Assembly: GCA_027603945.1 (NCBI GenBank)
Contig: JADIIU010000020.1
Coordinates: 62,001-126,000, forward strand
DNA length: 64,000 nt
Origin: Terramyces sp. JEL0728
Lineage: Eukaryota; Chytridiomycota; Chytridiomycetes; Rhizophydiales; Terramycetaceae
Direction of reading: 5' to 3'
Under the pieces are notes generated by a model. That model did no database searches and had not been told where the DNA came from. It saw nothing but the letters and a program-made list of their open reading frames with translations. Made by a program: the position numbers and the translations under genes. How positions within the stretch are numbered: position 1 is the first letter of the stretch; every line of letters starts with the position of its first letter. Below are positions 33,765 through 47,129 of the stretch, piece by piece.

Positions 33765-34932
33765 ATGGGCTGTGGAATGAGCGCTGAAGATAAGGAGAAG
33801 AAACAGAAAAACGACGAAATCGAAAAGAACATCAAGAATGAAAAGATTGCGTTGGCAAAGGAAATTAAGATGTTGTTGCTTGGTATGCGTACACTAATCA
33901 ATAGGTGCCGGTGAATCTGGAAAAAGTACGATTTTAAAACAAATGACCCTTATTCACGGTCCTGGTTATTCACAAGCGGAAAAGGACGCATTCAAAGAAA
34001 TCATTTTCTCAAACGTTGTTCAATCCATGCGTGTAATATTAGAAGCAATGCAAAACATGGGGATTCCGTTAGCACGCGCCGAAAATGAAGCTCACAAGAA
34101 TGTCATTATGGAATTGCCATCTCAAATCGAAGCTGAAGATTTACCAACCGAAGTAACAGCAGCCATCAAGAGTTTGTGGCAAGACGAAGGTGTTTTGGCT
34201 TGTTTTGACAGGTACTTTATTTGCTGACATAGATCGCGTGAATACCAATTGAATGACTCTGCTAAATAGTAATTCCAAATTTAACGACAGTTACTTTGAA
34301 GCCATAGACCGAATCGGTGTTCCGGGATATTCTCCTACCGAACAGGATGTTTTGAGATCTCGTGTAAAGACAACCGGTATCACTGAAACTACTTTCCGTG
34401 TCGGAGAATTGACATACAGAATGTTTGATGTGGGTGGCCAACGTTCTGAACGTAAAAAGTGGATCCACTGTTTCGAAAACGTCACATCTATCGTGTTCTT
34501 GGTTGCTATTTCAGAATACGATCAAGTACTAGTAGAAGACGAAACAGTCGTAAGAAAATCATTAATGTAGAACCGTATGCAAGAAGCTCTCACATTGTTT
34601 GATTCTATTTGTAATTCAAGATGGTTCGTTCAGACCTCTATTATTTTGTTCTTAAACAAAGTCGATTTATTCAAGATTAAACTACCAAAATCCTCTGTTA
34701 GTAAATATTTCCCAGAGTACACTGGTAATTGTTTTTAATATCAGGTCCAGATGAATTCGAGCCTGCTTCCCAGTTTATGGTCACTAAATTCACATCGCTA
34801 AACCAAAGTGAAGAGAAACAAGTCTATTCCCATTTCACATGTGCTACAGATACTAACCAAATCAAGTTTGTCATGGCTGCAGTAAACGATATTATTGTCC
34901 GTAACAACTTGAGAGATGTCGGTTTGATTTAG
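33765..34932 (+). CDS. Heterotrimeric G protein alpha subunit
   Basis: A 353-aa G-alpha with an N-terminal myristoylation/palmitoylation context (MGCGMS). All nucleotide motifs are present: GAGESGKST, the switch region [21 protein letters not shown] with the catalytic Gln, FLNKVD and TCATDT. The C-terminus is DVGLI, lacking the pertussis-toxin Cys. Five introns of 22, 21, 22, 21 and 20 nt are required; the summed exons are exactly 354 codons. It should couple seven-TM receptors to effectors such as adenylyl cyclase or MAP kinase cascades, as fungal Gpa proteins do. A seven-TM gene (2960) and Ras (39837) are also in the window. Confidence 0.97.
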
Positions 34933-35676
34933 ATGATGTTCCTTTCTTTACCAATAAAACGAAATGTGTTTTAGATCTGTTTGTTTCCCGTCTGATTTGC
35001 GCTAGTGAAGCCAAACAGCTTACCAAATGGTAATTATAACGTATTGCCTGGCAACATAAGGTTGAGGTATCTACAGGAGATCACCGATGCTTGGGAATTC
35101 AAAGTAGAAAATGCATGTTTGAGCACCACTCCAGGTCCATGGATCATTCTTAGCGGGCACGGATATCATATTCAGACACCAATCAAAGTGAAGCTTAATT
35201 TGAGAGTTGCGGATGTTACACGAAGGTACAAAGCCAAATAACATGTGAAGACGAGATTATCTCAAGTGCCTCTCTCAAGTCAGCTCAAGTGGATGTCTGT
35301 GGTACATGGAGGGAAAATAATTCGTTTTTAATATCGCCCGAGTGTGTCAGAACTAAGCGACTAATTTCGCCTTATTTGTCTGAACGAAACTGAAAGTCCC
35401 TTTTTTTTTATCAAACGATGGGATGCAATTGAGATTTTTCTGAAACGTCTTTGGTGCAAACGATATCCAAAGGTTGCGCATTCAAAGCCGGATAGTGCCA
35501 TAATTTGATTCCTGTAACATAGCAGCATATTTGACTGGATCCAGCCCAACCTTGGCAATTGCGGGGAATTAATATCGAATTTATCGTGGTACGAATTCCC
35601 TTTTTAGTCAACAAAAGGGGCACAGGCGTGTGCCAAATGCTTTAAATACAAAAATAATCCTCAGAAAATCATCCTA
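34933..35676. other. Long intergenic stretch with unassigned open frames
   Basis: A plus-strand frame at about 35005-35241 (YLQEITDAWEFKVENACLST, then GPWIILSGHGYHIQTP) and a minus-strand frame at about 35411-35600 (QGWAGSSQICCYVTGIKLWH) are both open but have no ATG in a convincing place. Either could be an exon of a short spliced gene. No match to a family and no RNA gene was seen. Confidence 0.35.
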
Positions 35677-37203
35677 ATGGCCTCCTCTGAAATAACGGAA
35701 AAATTATCGTCCGAATTAGATAGCGCATTGGAAGGAAATAGACTTTCACTTTCATTGCAAATGTCCCAGTCAAGCGATGCAGTTTTAGACCAACACAGCT
35801 TTGTCTTGACATCCTATTCAAAGCCAACTTATTGCGACCTCTGTTCCAAATTCATCTGGGGTTTAGCAAAGCAAGGCTGCAAGTGCACTGGTAATTTTAA
35901 TTAACGCATAGGCTGCGGTTACAACACTCACAAGAAATGCAAAGATTTAGTAATGACTCCGTGCCATCCTATCGAAAGATCAAGACCCTCATCTCCTACT
36001 AGCTCCAGAAGCTCAATCGACCGCAGGTCCAGCGTTTCTGAAAAGATTGAAATGAAGAGAAGCAACTCGATTCCTGCTCGACCCCAATCTCCAGTAAAGA
36101 AGGAAAACAGTTTATTAACTGAATTATTTGCAGAGTCACAAGTGCAAGCAAGAAAGCTTGGAAAAGCGTTTGAAGAAGCAAATCCATCACTCAGCATTGG
36201 GCAATTCCTCAAAAACAACAACCGTTTCGTTGCTCGCCAAGGCCCTTTGATCTGGGTCAACCATGCTGTTGTTAATCTTTTAACTTGGAAAAGCGTACCT
36301 CATACTCTCATTTTTATTTTGTGCTACACAATCGTCTGTTTGCATCCAATTCTTATCCCAATCCTCCCTCAACTCGCTTTAATATACCTCATGGTAAAAT
36401 TCTATCACTACAGAGCAGACAACATCATGAATGGACATCCTCTTCCTAAACCTCATATTACTGGAACTGCACCAAAACTTTCACCCAACGCACAAGAATT
36501 AAAGGATGCCCTACAGAACATTCAAAACACTATGGCTCACGTTTCTGATGCTTATGACGCTGGATACAATCTGTACCGTGCTATCGATTGGTCTAACCCT
36601 GACCAAACGCAAGAAGTTTTGAAAATTACCGTTGCTTCAGCTGTCGGTACTATTGTAGTGGTATCAATTATCCCGCTCAATATCATTGCATTATTTGCCG
36701 GTCTCGGAATTTTCGTTGCCAATACTGCAATCTTCAAAGCAGCTTCGTCTACTTTAGCGCCTGTGATTGTAGAAAAGTTGGGCCGCAGACTCGACCACGC
36801 CAAAAAATTAATCATGGAAGCAAAAGCCAAAGGTGAAGACCCAATTATTGACATCTCCATCTTTGAAAACCAAAGATGGTGGGCAGGTGTTGGCTGGGTA
36901 TCTGCTTTGCTTCAAAATGAAAGAAAAGCATGGTCGGACGGAACTGGCACAATCACACTGCCATCAAAAGACAACTATGAACTCCCAGCTGTTGAAGATT
37001 TTACAGATTTGGCAAGTGTCAAATCCGGTAAATTTGAATGGATTGATGAAGATTGGGAGCTTGATACTAAATGGTCTGAAACTGATGAACAAGGATGGGT
37101 ATATACCAACCAAAGTTGGGGGAATCCAAAGCCAAATAGAATATTAGGATCGTTTACCAGAAGAAGAAAGTGGGTTCGTCATATGAGACTTGTCTCTGCT
37201 TAA
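35677..37203 (+). CDS. C1-domain, Pex30/dysferlin-domain membrane protein
   Basis: A 501-aa protein with one 21-nt intron inside the C1 domain. Residues about 45-95 form a C1 zinc finger (HSFVLTSYSKPTYCDLCSKF ... GCGYNTHKKC), which in other proteins binds diacylglycerol or zinc only. The middle has reticulon-like hydrophobic hairpins (HTLIFILCYTIVCLHPILIP, VASAVGTIVVVSIIPLNIIA). The C-terminus has DysFN/DysFC signatures (EDWELDTKWSETDEQGWVYT, FTRRRKWVRHMRL) as in Pex23/Pex30-family ER-peroxisome contact proteins and TECPR1. It likely acts at ER subdomains or peroxisome contacts. The C1 plus dysferlin combination is unusual among the yeast proteins I know. Confidence 0.83.
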
Positions 37204-37280
37204 TATTATACAGTGTGCTATAATATAATTATTTACAATTTAAAATCAGTTACATTAATTAACAATTCATTCTCAAAAAA

Positions 37281-39757
<2,477 letters not shown>

Positions 39758-39836
39758 TAGGCAAAGACGCGTCGTGAAACAAAAAATATAAATAATTTGA
39801 AACTATATTTGCAAATCTGGCAATTCAAATTCGTAT

Positions 39837-40547
39837 TCACAAAATTAAGCATTTTGCGGATTTCTTCTTTGTGGCCTTTACTTTCCCTTCAGAAGTTTTT
39901 GTTAGCCTTCTACATTCTCTAATTAAATCTTGGAAAGATTCTGCGACATTTATGTTTTCCTGCATTAACAGCGTGCATACCTTTGCTGATGTTTCTAAAA
40001 CTGGGATTTTGAATTCTTGGAAAAACGATTTTGCCGCAGCCAAGTCTACTTCGATCATTTCCGGAGGAAGATCCTGTGGTGAGATATTCACTTACGCATT
40101 TATTAGCGCAGATTACAAATGGTACTTTTCTAGTTTCTTTCAATTTCATTATTTGCTCTCTAAGTTGTTTTACTTCCTCCAATGAACTTTTATCATTCAT
40201 TGCGAATACCAATAGAAATCCTTTTCCGTCTTTCAAATGTTGATCGCGCAACGCTTTGTATTCATGCTACCCTGTCAACCCATTTATACCTGTCCAGCTG
40301 TATCGATAATATATGCTGTACATTGCGAGCTATCCACAGTTACATTTTTTCTGTAATTTTCCTCTTATTATAAGCTATAACTCCATACCTATTGTTGGAT
40401 CATATTCGTTTGTGAATTCGTCTTTTAAAAACCTGACAGTCAAACAGGATTTTCCGACACCACCAGATCCCACTACTACCTGTAACAATTAATATGGATG
40501 ATTACCAGCTCATGTATTTCTCCCATAACCGCATCTACCTTGGCCAT
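39837..40547 (-). CDS. Ras-family small GTPase
   Basis: A 197-aa Ras/Rap-type GTPase: P-loop [11 protein letters not shown], effector region [19 protein letters not shown], switch [26 protein letters not shown] and a basic tail ending in the CaaX box CLIL, which with Leu last predicts geranylgeranylation. Five introns of 26, 25, 23, 22 and 21 nt are removed to give exactly 198 codons; these are slightly longer than the window average. It would act in growth or polarity signalling at the plasma membrane. Ras, Rap and Rsr1 branches cannot be separated confidently by eye. Confidence 0.94.
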
Positions 40548-40708
40548 TTTTAATTCGCGATTATAATTTTAGTTAAGAATGACGTGTGGATTTAAACAAT
40601 GAGACTCAGCTCAGTATCTCACAATTATAAATCGCGGACGGATACCAGATAGTATCGATATCTAGAACCGAACAATCGACGTATTTCAAACAAAATCAAA
40701 TGAAAGGT

Positions 40709-41865
40709 TTATTCCAAATCTTCGTCATCATCTTCGTCTCCAGACACTTCCTTATTCTCCAATTCTTTCTCTTCCATTAGTTTTTGCAAATCGGCATCAT
40801 CGTTTTCTGAAACTGCACGGGGCTATCATTAGTAAAAGGCTACCATCATCTTGACAGTCACACTTCCTGTAAATGATTTCACAACTTCTTCGATTTTGGC
40901 GATTGCTTGATTCATTACTTCGATCCCCAAGTTTTTGTCCACACAGTTTGAAATCATGACATACTGTGGTGGTGCGACTAGGCGAATCTAATTTAGCAGT
41001 AGCGTACCTTGATTGGTATTTCTGAGGTAGAACAGTCTTCACCGGCTTTAAGCGCAGCTTTAACGGCATCTATTCCCTCGTAACCAAAGCATGAACATTC
41101 AATATCAGCACGGATCTTGATAGGCTGTGGAGTCAACCGACGCTTGATGTTCGATACTAATTCCTTCTGGATATGCTCTGGCATTCTCATTTCTTCAAAG
41201 ATTTTACCGTCGTCTACCAATGCAGTCTTGAAAGCATCGTATGCATGTCCGTATTTTTTGTACAGTGGCCATCCGTAAAGAGTATATAATTCTTCAAGCT
41301 CCATGTTTAACTTATCCGCAACGTGTCTCATAATGGAATGCACCGCTTTGGATTTAGAGTATCTCTCTTCGCATTGAGCGATATCTTCTGCGGTAGCTCT
41401 TCTTTTGGATAAATCGATATAGCCTAGAATGAATATTAAAGTACCCTTTTCCTTGTCAACACGCATCACAACAGCGACCTCGTTCTTTCCTATTCTAACC
41501 AATTTCTGGATGGATCTGATTCTTCTTCTAGTCAATTCTGATAACAAGATCATTCCTTCGATATTGTTGTATTCAAGCAAATGTACGTATGTTCCGACAT
41601 CGGTAATTTGACGCACATTAACCATTACGCAAGTATCTTGTTCTGGCAATTTGTTTTCATACATTCTGCACTGCAAACGAGCATCTTTTGCTGCAATTGC
41701 TTGCTGTGCTACAGGCGATAACGTTTGTGCTTGTGGGTCAATAAATTGCACTCCAGCTTCCAATTGCTCCAACTGTTCGACTTGCTCTTCGTCGTCTGAT
41801 ACATCATCAACTGGTGTAGGATTTGTTGGTTTCGTTGGCTTTTGGCCTCGTAATGGGTGAATCAT
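40709..41865 (-). CDS. EIF2S1: Translation initiation factor eIF2 alpha
   Basis: A 364-aa eIF2-alpha, the subunit of the Met-tRNAi carrier whose phosphorylation slows initiation. It has the S1 domain ([19 protein letters not shown]), the kinase-docking motif GYIDLSKRR, the helical domain and the acidic tail. At the regulatory position the sequence reads [13 protein letters not shown], so Thr (codon 41530-41532) replaces Ser51. Three introns of 21, 20 and 21 nt give 365 codons. The first (41424-41444) is a multiple of three without a stop. An N-terminal extension of about 65 residues, acidic and absent from yeast, precedes the S1 domain; the start at 41865 is the first ATG. Confidence 0.95.
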
Positions 41866-41930
41866 TTCAGAAAGTAATTCGTTACAAAAAAAATTCAAGT
41901 AGAGGTCACGTGAAACGAGTCATATCAAGT

Positions 41931-44722
41931 TTATTTAAAAATGTGAGATTTTCTGATTATCAGCTCGCTGCCAAGAGATTCAGAGTTCCAAGGGGCTAAA
42001 ATTGAATCGAGATGAGCTCTGAAGTTGCTATCTCCCACTTCTTGCTCGCAGTTTACGGTAATGGGAATTGAAAACTTTTGGGTTGCCTTGATCTTGAATG
42101 GTATTGCTATGCGGTCAACATGATTAAAGTTCTTTTTATACACGGTGAACGGTATCGAGAGATCTATAGGCGACAGAGTAGCATTAACATATTCAATCCA
42201 AGTGCTGTTGTCGTCAAATTGAAAATCAACATAAGGTGGGATTTCACCAAGTTGTATCTTGCAAACTCTAGAACCCTTTGATCCAATAATTTGGCCGTGG
42301 ATTTTCATATAAATGTCGTCCAAAGTCTTGCTCTCTGTAATTTCAATAAGGTCCTTATCTTGGAGTGGAGGGAGAACATCACTTTTAAATGAAATGGTGT
42401 TTTTGTAGAATTCCGCTTCTTTTGGAACTGCTGGTACTGCAGAAGCCCAGTCTTGTGGTGTAATCGTAGACCCAAGTGTTAAAACTATTGTCGAGTTTGC
42501 CTTGCTAGTTGAATTAGTAACATCCCAAACTTCTCTTAAACCGTACTTGAACGGTCTATCTGGCGAATACGGAAACCGTAAACACTGGTATAGCAGGAGG
42601 GCGGCATAAATAGAAAAGAAGAATGCAAACGAGTATTTGCGACAAGTTTTTGAAACGACTGGCATGAAATTGACGGCTGAAATCCAGACTAAAATAGAAA
42701 ACAGGAAATCAATAGAGGTATCGGAAAGTCCTTCCATAACAAGAGATGGCAGACTAATAATTACTTGCCGAATGGTTTCTGTAAATAAAAGCAATGGTAT
42801 TGTGGTTGAAACCAATAATTGGATAAACCAGAAATAATTTTGATAAATATTGACATACCCTACTTGCCACGGTTCATGGACAGCTGGCTGGCGGACTAGT
42901 TTGTGGTAGACTGTTTCAACAAAGAAAGTAAGACCCGTAGCCAAAGTTGAAAAGAATGCCCAGTAAAACATAATGTAGAAGAAGCCAGGACTATAGAGCG
43001 CTAAACATAAGTTGATTGTCCAAAACAACAAAAGGCCGTACTGAAGCGACTTGCTTTGAGAATCAATTTTTCTAGAATGAGATTGTTCTTGGATATTGTT
43101 AGATAGTTCATCTTCCATTCCAGAAACTAGATGCTCTTCCACGTGCGGCTCAATATCTACCACTTGGTCATTAACTTCTAAATTTGGAGTTTCTGGCAGT
43201 GCTCCCAACGTAGGCTCGGTAGGGTGTGAATCATCATTTTGCGCATCTGCCTCCAAAGGTTCATGGGTGGGCAATGATTGATAAAAATGGTCGTCGTTTG
43301 ATTCAGATACTAGTCCAAACCTTTGGGATAATTTTGGCCATGCAGATTCCATAAAGCTAATAACAGCAAAGCAAAGCACTACAATAGAGAAAAACGACAC
43401 TTCGGGGTTGGCATATGTAAACCCAGGATTTATACATGATCGGATGAACGAGAAAACTAGGTTTATCAGCACAAAGGAAACAAACGTCAGGATAATTAAC
43501 AGAAAAGTTCCAATGACAGGCAGTACAACTTGACGCTTCACCCCTGGCACCCCTAGCCAGACTAAATACGTAGCAGACTTGAGGAAAAGCACACCAGCGA
43601 CGGCGACAAATACACCAGTGAGTAATCCAACAAACTGACTTTTGGTAAAAACGACACCCAGTACCCCAAGCTGATCAAAATACAAATAATTTGGCACTGG
43701 AATTGGCCCAAAAGGGTCGTCAGCGGGAGGATCCAGAGTTAGGTTCTTAATAAGCGTTTTATCATTGGATAAAGTGGTAATTGATGAATACAGATTATCG
43801 GCCATGTGCTGTAAACTTTCAAGAGAAGTGTGGTCGATATCATCTTTTGGAGCATGATACAAGTAGCGATAGCTGTAAAAGGCAACATCGACTCCTTGTA
43901 ATCCACCAACTGCAACATACGGTCTGAAATCGGTATCACTGCGGATGCTTTCCATCAGCTTGTTTACAGATATCGAGGCGTGTGGATATGGATTTGTTTT
44001 TACTAGTTTTGATACTATTGGAAAACTATTGGTTCTAAATAATAAACTTTTGAAATTTCGCGATACCCCAGTTCCTTCCAGGTTAATAAATGCCTTGATG
44101 CTCTTGAACAGAGGGTGATAGATAAATGCCGATGCTCCGAGCATCCCCAGCTCTTCGCCATTGTTTAGAAAGAATAAAAGAGAATATTCCGGCCTGTTAT
44201 CACAAACTGATTTGCTGAGTGTTTTTAGAACGGTCATAATTGACGCAACTGCAATTCCATCATCAGTAGCACCATGAGAGTTTTCAGTAGAATCAAAGTG
44301 TGCCGAGATCAACAAGGTTTCTGGTCTATTGCCATTGATCTTGACGAATATATTGTTTGATTCATAGTACATTTTATACCTCCTGTGATATAATTTGACA
44401 TCATCTACATCCGATACCTGTTGTTAATTCCATTTACTTGAAACAAGCTGTTACATGGTGAATTGGTGACGGTCTGATTTATTTGGTCAAGCAGCAATTT
44501 TCTCACTTGAAGATTCGCAATAGAATTGTACGGATGTTTCTCCAGAGTGATATTTCGCAACAAGTCAAATCCATACACTCCAGATACTTTTCCATTGCTG
44601 GAAGAGCTGATATTCGGTCTCCCAAACTGAGTTTCAATTCCAATGCTCAATCCAAGCACAAAACAAATGTAAACTAGCATTATCCATAAATATCTTGCAG
44701 TCTTTTGTAATTTCTGATTCAT
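41931..44722 (-). CDS. PFF1: Pff1-type vacuolar membrane M28 metalloprotease
   Basis: A 923-aa protein with one 20-nt intron. An N-terminal membrane anchor (YLWIMLVYICFVLGLSIGI) is followed by the M28 peptidase core with zinc ligands and catalytic residues in SAHFDS, GATDDGIAVAS and NNGEELGMLGA, plus FINLEGTGV. After it come about eight hydrophobic segments in two groups, separated by an acidic loop (DDSHPTEPTLGALPETPNLE), then a lumenal beta-rich domain. This is the architecture of fungal Pff1, a multispanning vacuolar aminopeptidase-like protein of unclear substrate. The start ATG at 44722 precedes the first membrane segment. Confidence 0.92.
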
Positions 44723-44913
44723 TTTGTTTTTTTGAGATTACAAAACTGGAAAATGTCTGTGTAGTCATTGTAGCTCACCTTGACTAATCTCTCTTTTATC
44801 TGTGTCACACCATGAATTACGGAGGGAAATTTGACTGAATTAAAGAGATTTTTCGATTTCCGAGTGGTTTTGATTGATCGTTTTGAACGCAGCGTATTTT
44901 GCATTGCAGACAT
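44719..44913 (-). CDS. Candidate small bas protein upstream of PFF1
   Basis: A 64-codon frame from an ATG at 44913 encodes a basic N-terminus (TLRSKRSIKTTRKSKNLF) and ends in a TGA that overlaps the PFF1 start codon. An internal 22-nt GT-AG candidate intron (GTGAGC...ACACAG) would shift the frame into the PFF1 5' end and give a slightly longer product. It could also be an upstream open frame of the PFF1 mRNA. No family recognised. Confidence 0.35.
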   Translation of the reverse strand: MSAMQNTLRSKRSIKTTRKSKNLFNSVKFPSVIHGVTQIKERLVKVSYNDYTDIFQFCNLKKTK

Positions 44914-45012
44914 GATGCTATCACATTATCGCCAAGTGGTCGCACCATTTCATTAAACCACACGTGGGAGCCGATCCGCATAATGAATGGCTTTCATAAA
45001 TAGCCTCTTCAA

Positions 45013-45447
45013 ATGAAATTGAAAATCTCAATGTACAACTCGACAGTGCTGTGGAGCACCTCAACTGAGCTATCGCTCAACATGAAGCCAAGCAACTTTG
45101 GAAAGTCTACCATCCTCCCCATTCATCATCATCAAGGCACAATCGAAATCAGCAATGACCAGTCAATTTTGTTGATTGGAGAATACAAAAGAACAAAGTA
45201 TAGAGTCAGTATACCACAAGAAAGAATCACCGGGATTGAAATTGGCTCCGAATCCGTCTTTGACTTGGAACTGGATGCCAGCGATGCATACTTTGATCAG
45301 CGAATGGAACTGGAAAAATATACCCCAATAGTTCTTCATTATTTGGATGATGATAAAGACACGACTGTATATATGTGCGTTGGGTACGAAACCGACAGCA
45401 AAACGAATAAGAATGAGGAATTCTTAAAATTGGTCAATGTACTGTAA
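45013..45447 (+). CDS. Hypothetical 144-aa beta-rich protein
   Basis: An intronless protein with alternating hydrophobic/polar strands (LKISMYNSTVLWSTSTELSL, TIEISNDQSILLIGEYKRTK) and an acidic C-terminal half (DLELDASDAYFDQRMELEKY, YLDDDKDTTVYMCVGYETDS). No signal peptide, membrane segment or zinc motif. It is divergent from the minus-strand genes and shares a 100-nt spacer with them. I do not recognise a family. A small beta-sandwich or PH-like domain is possible. Confidence 0.6.
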   Translation: MKLKISMYNSTVLWSTSTELSLNMKPSNFGKSTILPIHHHQGTIEISNDQSILLIGEYKRTKYRVSIPQERITGIEIGSESVFDLELDASDAYFDQRMELEKYTPIVLHYLDDDKDTTVYMCVGYETDSKTNKNEEFLKLVNVL

Positions 45448-45634
45448 TATATCTGAATAAACTCTTTTTGAATTTAATAAGCCCACTTTGGAGGTTGGCT
45501 AAATCAGTCCTAGCGACGGATAGTGCATGCAGTATACGGCCAGAATAAACATTACAAACTTGTGACTTGAAATCTACGGAGGCCCCAGGAAGTGCCGTTT
45601 AAAAGCCGCACTTTCCCCCGCTTTTTTTATCAGA

Positions 45635-47113
45635 ATGAATTGCAGCCTGTTAGTAGTTGGAGCAGTATGGCACTCAATTTCCATTACGGATTTGCAATAT
45701 ATCCCACTCAATGCAATGGGGATCAGTAAGTCAGGATCTATAGTTTTTACCAAGCCAATTGCCAACTCGAATGATAGAGACAATGCGATCCAAGCACAAA
45801 TAGAACAATTGAAAAAGGAAGGCTACACTTTTGATGAGGTAATATATGATAACCCAGATATTGGTCTTGTCTGAATCTCAATTCTTAATCCCAGGACTAG
45901 TCGACACTCATATACATGGGCCGCAATATGTTTTTACAGGAACTGGATACGATTTGACTTTGTTGAAATGGCTGGAAACTTATACTTTTCCTAAAGAAGC
46001 TGAATTCAGATCTGTAGATCATGCTTCAAGTGTGTATTCCAGAGTTGTTGGGAAATCATTAAGGAGGTAACAAATATCTGATTTAGTGGTACAACTGCTG
46101 CCTGTTACTACGCTACAATTCACAAGGAGGGTAGTATCGCGCTTGCAGAAACTTGTGCAAAGTACGGGCAGAGAGCATTTATTGGCAAAGTTAATATGGA
46201 TAGAAATTCACCTGAATATTATATAGAAAGTACTGCGGAAAGCATCCACGAAACCGAAAAGTAAATCACTTTAATGTAGATTCGTGAAGCACATTGTCGA
46301 AAATATTGCCTCACCACTCATTACCCCATGTATCACACCAAGATTTGTACCATCATGCTCCTCTGAGCTGATGAATTCATTGGGGGAGATTGCCAAAAAA
46401 TACAGCTTGCCTATTCAGTCTCATATCAGCGAAAACGTTGGTGAAATCGCATGGGTAAAAGAGTTACACCCTGACTGCACATCCTACTCCCATGTTTACG
46501 ATAAATACAACTTGATGACATCAAAAACAGTAATGGCTCATTGCGTCCATTTGACTGCTGAAGAACGGAGGCTGTTTAAAGAAAAAGGAGTTGGCATTTC
46601 GCACTGTCCAAACTCCAACTTTTGCCTGCATTCAGGAGTGTTGAATGTCCGCAGATTAATTCAAGAAGGATTCGAAAAAATTGGTAAGGAATAACTGATG
46701 TAGGTTTGGGAACTGATGTTGCAGGAGGATATTCGCCTTCCATAATGGATGCCATGCGCCAAGCTCTCATTTCAAGTAAGGTGGTGCATATCGACTCTCA
46801 TGCTGGAGAAGATACAAAATACGAAGCCCTCAATTTCGCCAATGTATTTTATCTCGCAACGCTAGGCGGCGCAAAGGTAATGAATTTGGATGCAAAGATT
46901 GGAAATTTCCTCGTTGGTAAGGATTTCGATGCCCTTGTAGTTGATATCAACAGCTCCATGGGCAAGCCGTTTTTCAACAGGGAAAATGTCCATAGTACTT
47001 TGGTTGATCAATTTGATCATGATGACCACCTTTCACTATTTGAAAAGTTTATCTACTTGGGCGATGATCGTAGTTTTTCTAGAATGTATATCGCAGGAAA
47101 GAGAATATTTTAA
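45635..47113 (+). CDS. GUD1: Guanine deaminase
   Basis: A 466-aa amidohydrolase that converts guanine to xanthine and ammonia in purine salvage. Zinc and substrate motifs: PGLVDTHIHGPQY, SGTTAACYYATIH, QSHISENVGE, MAHCVHLT, ISHCPNSNF and GLGTDVAGGYSPS. The order and spacing are those of fungal and animal guanine deaminases. Four introns of 19, 20, 19 and 20 nt, for example GTAATATATGATAACCCAG after FDE, restore exactly 467 codons. Expected in the cytosol. The start ATG is at 45635. Confidence 0.95.
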
Positions 47114-47129
47114 TATAATTAATTTATAT

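Noticed and set aside
45660..45900. Assumption that broken frames in guanine deaminase, Rav1 and other genes are pseudogenes
   Set aside because: Every break examined is repaired by a 19-23 nt GT-AG segment with conserved protein on both sides.
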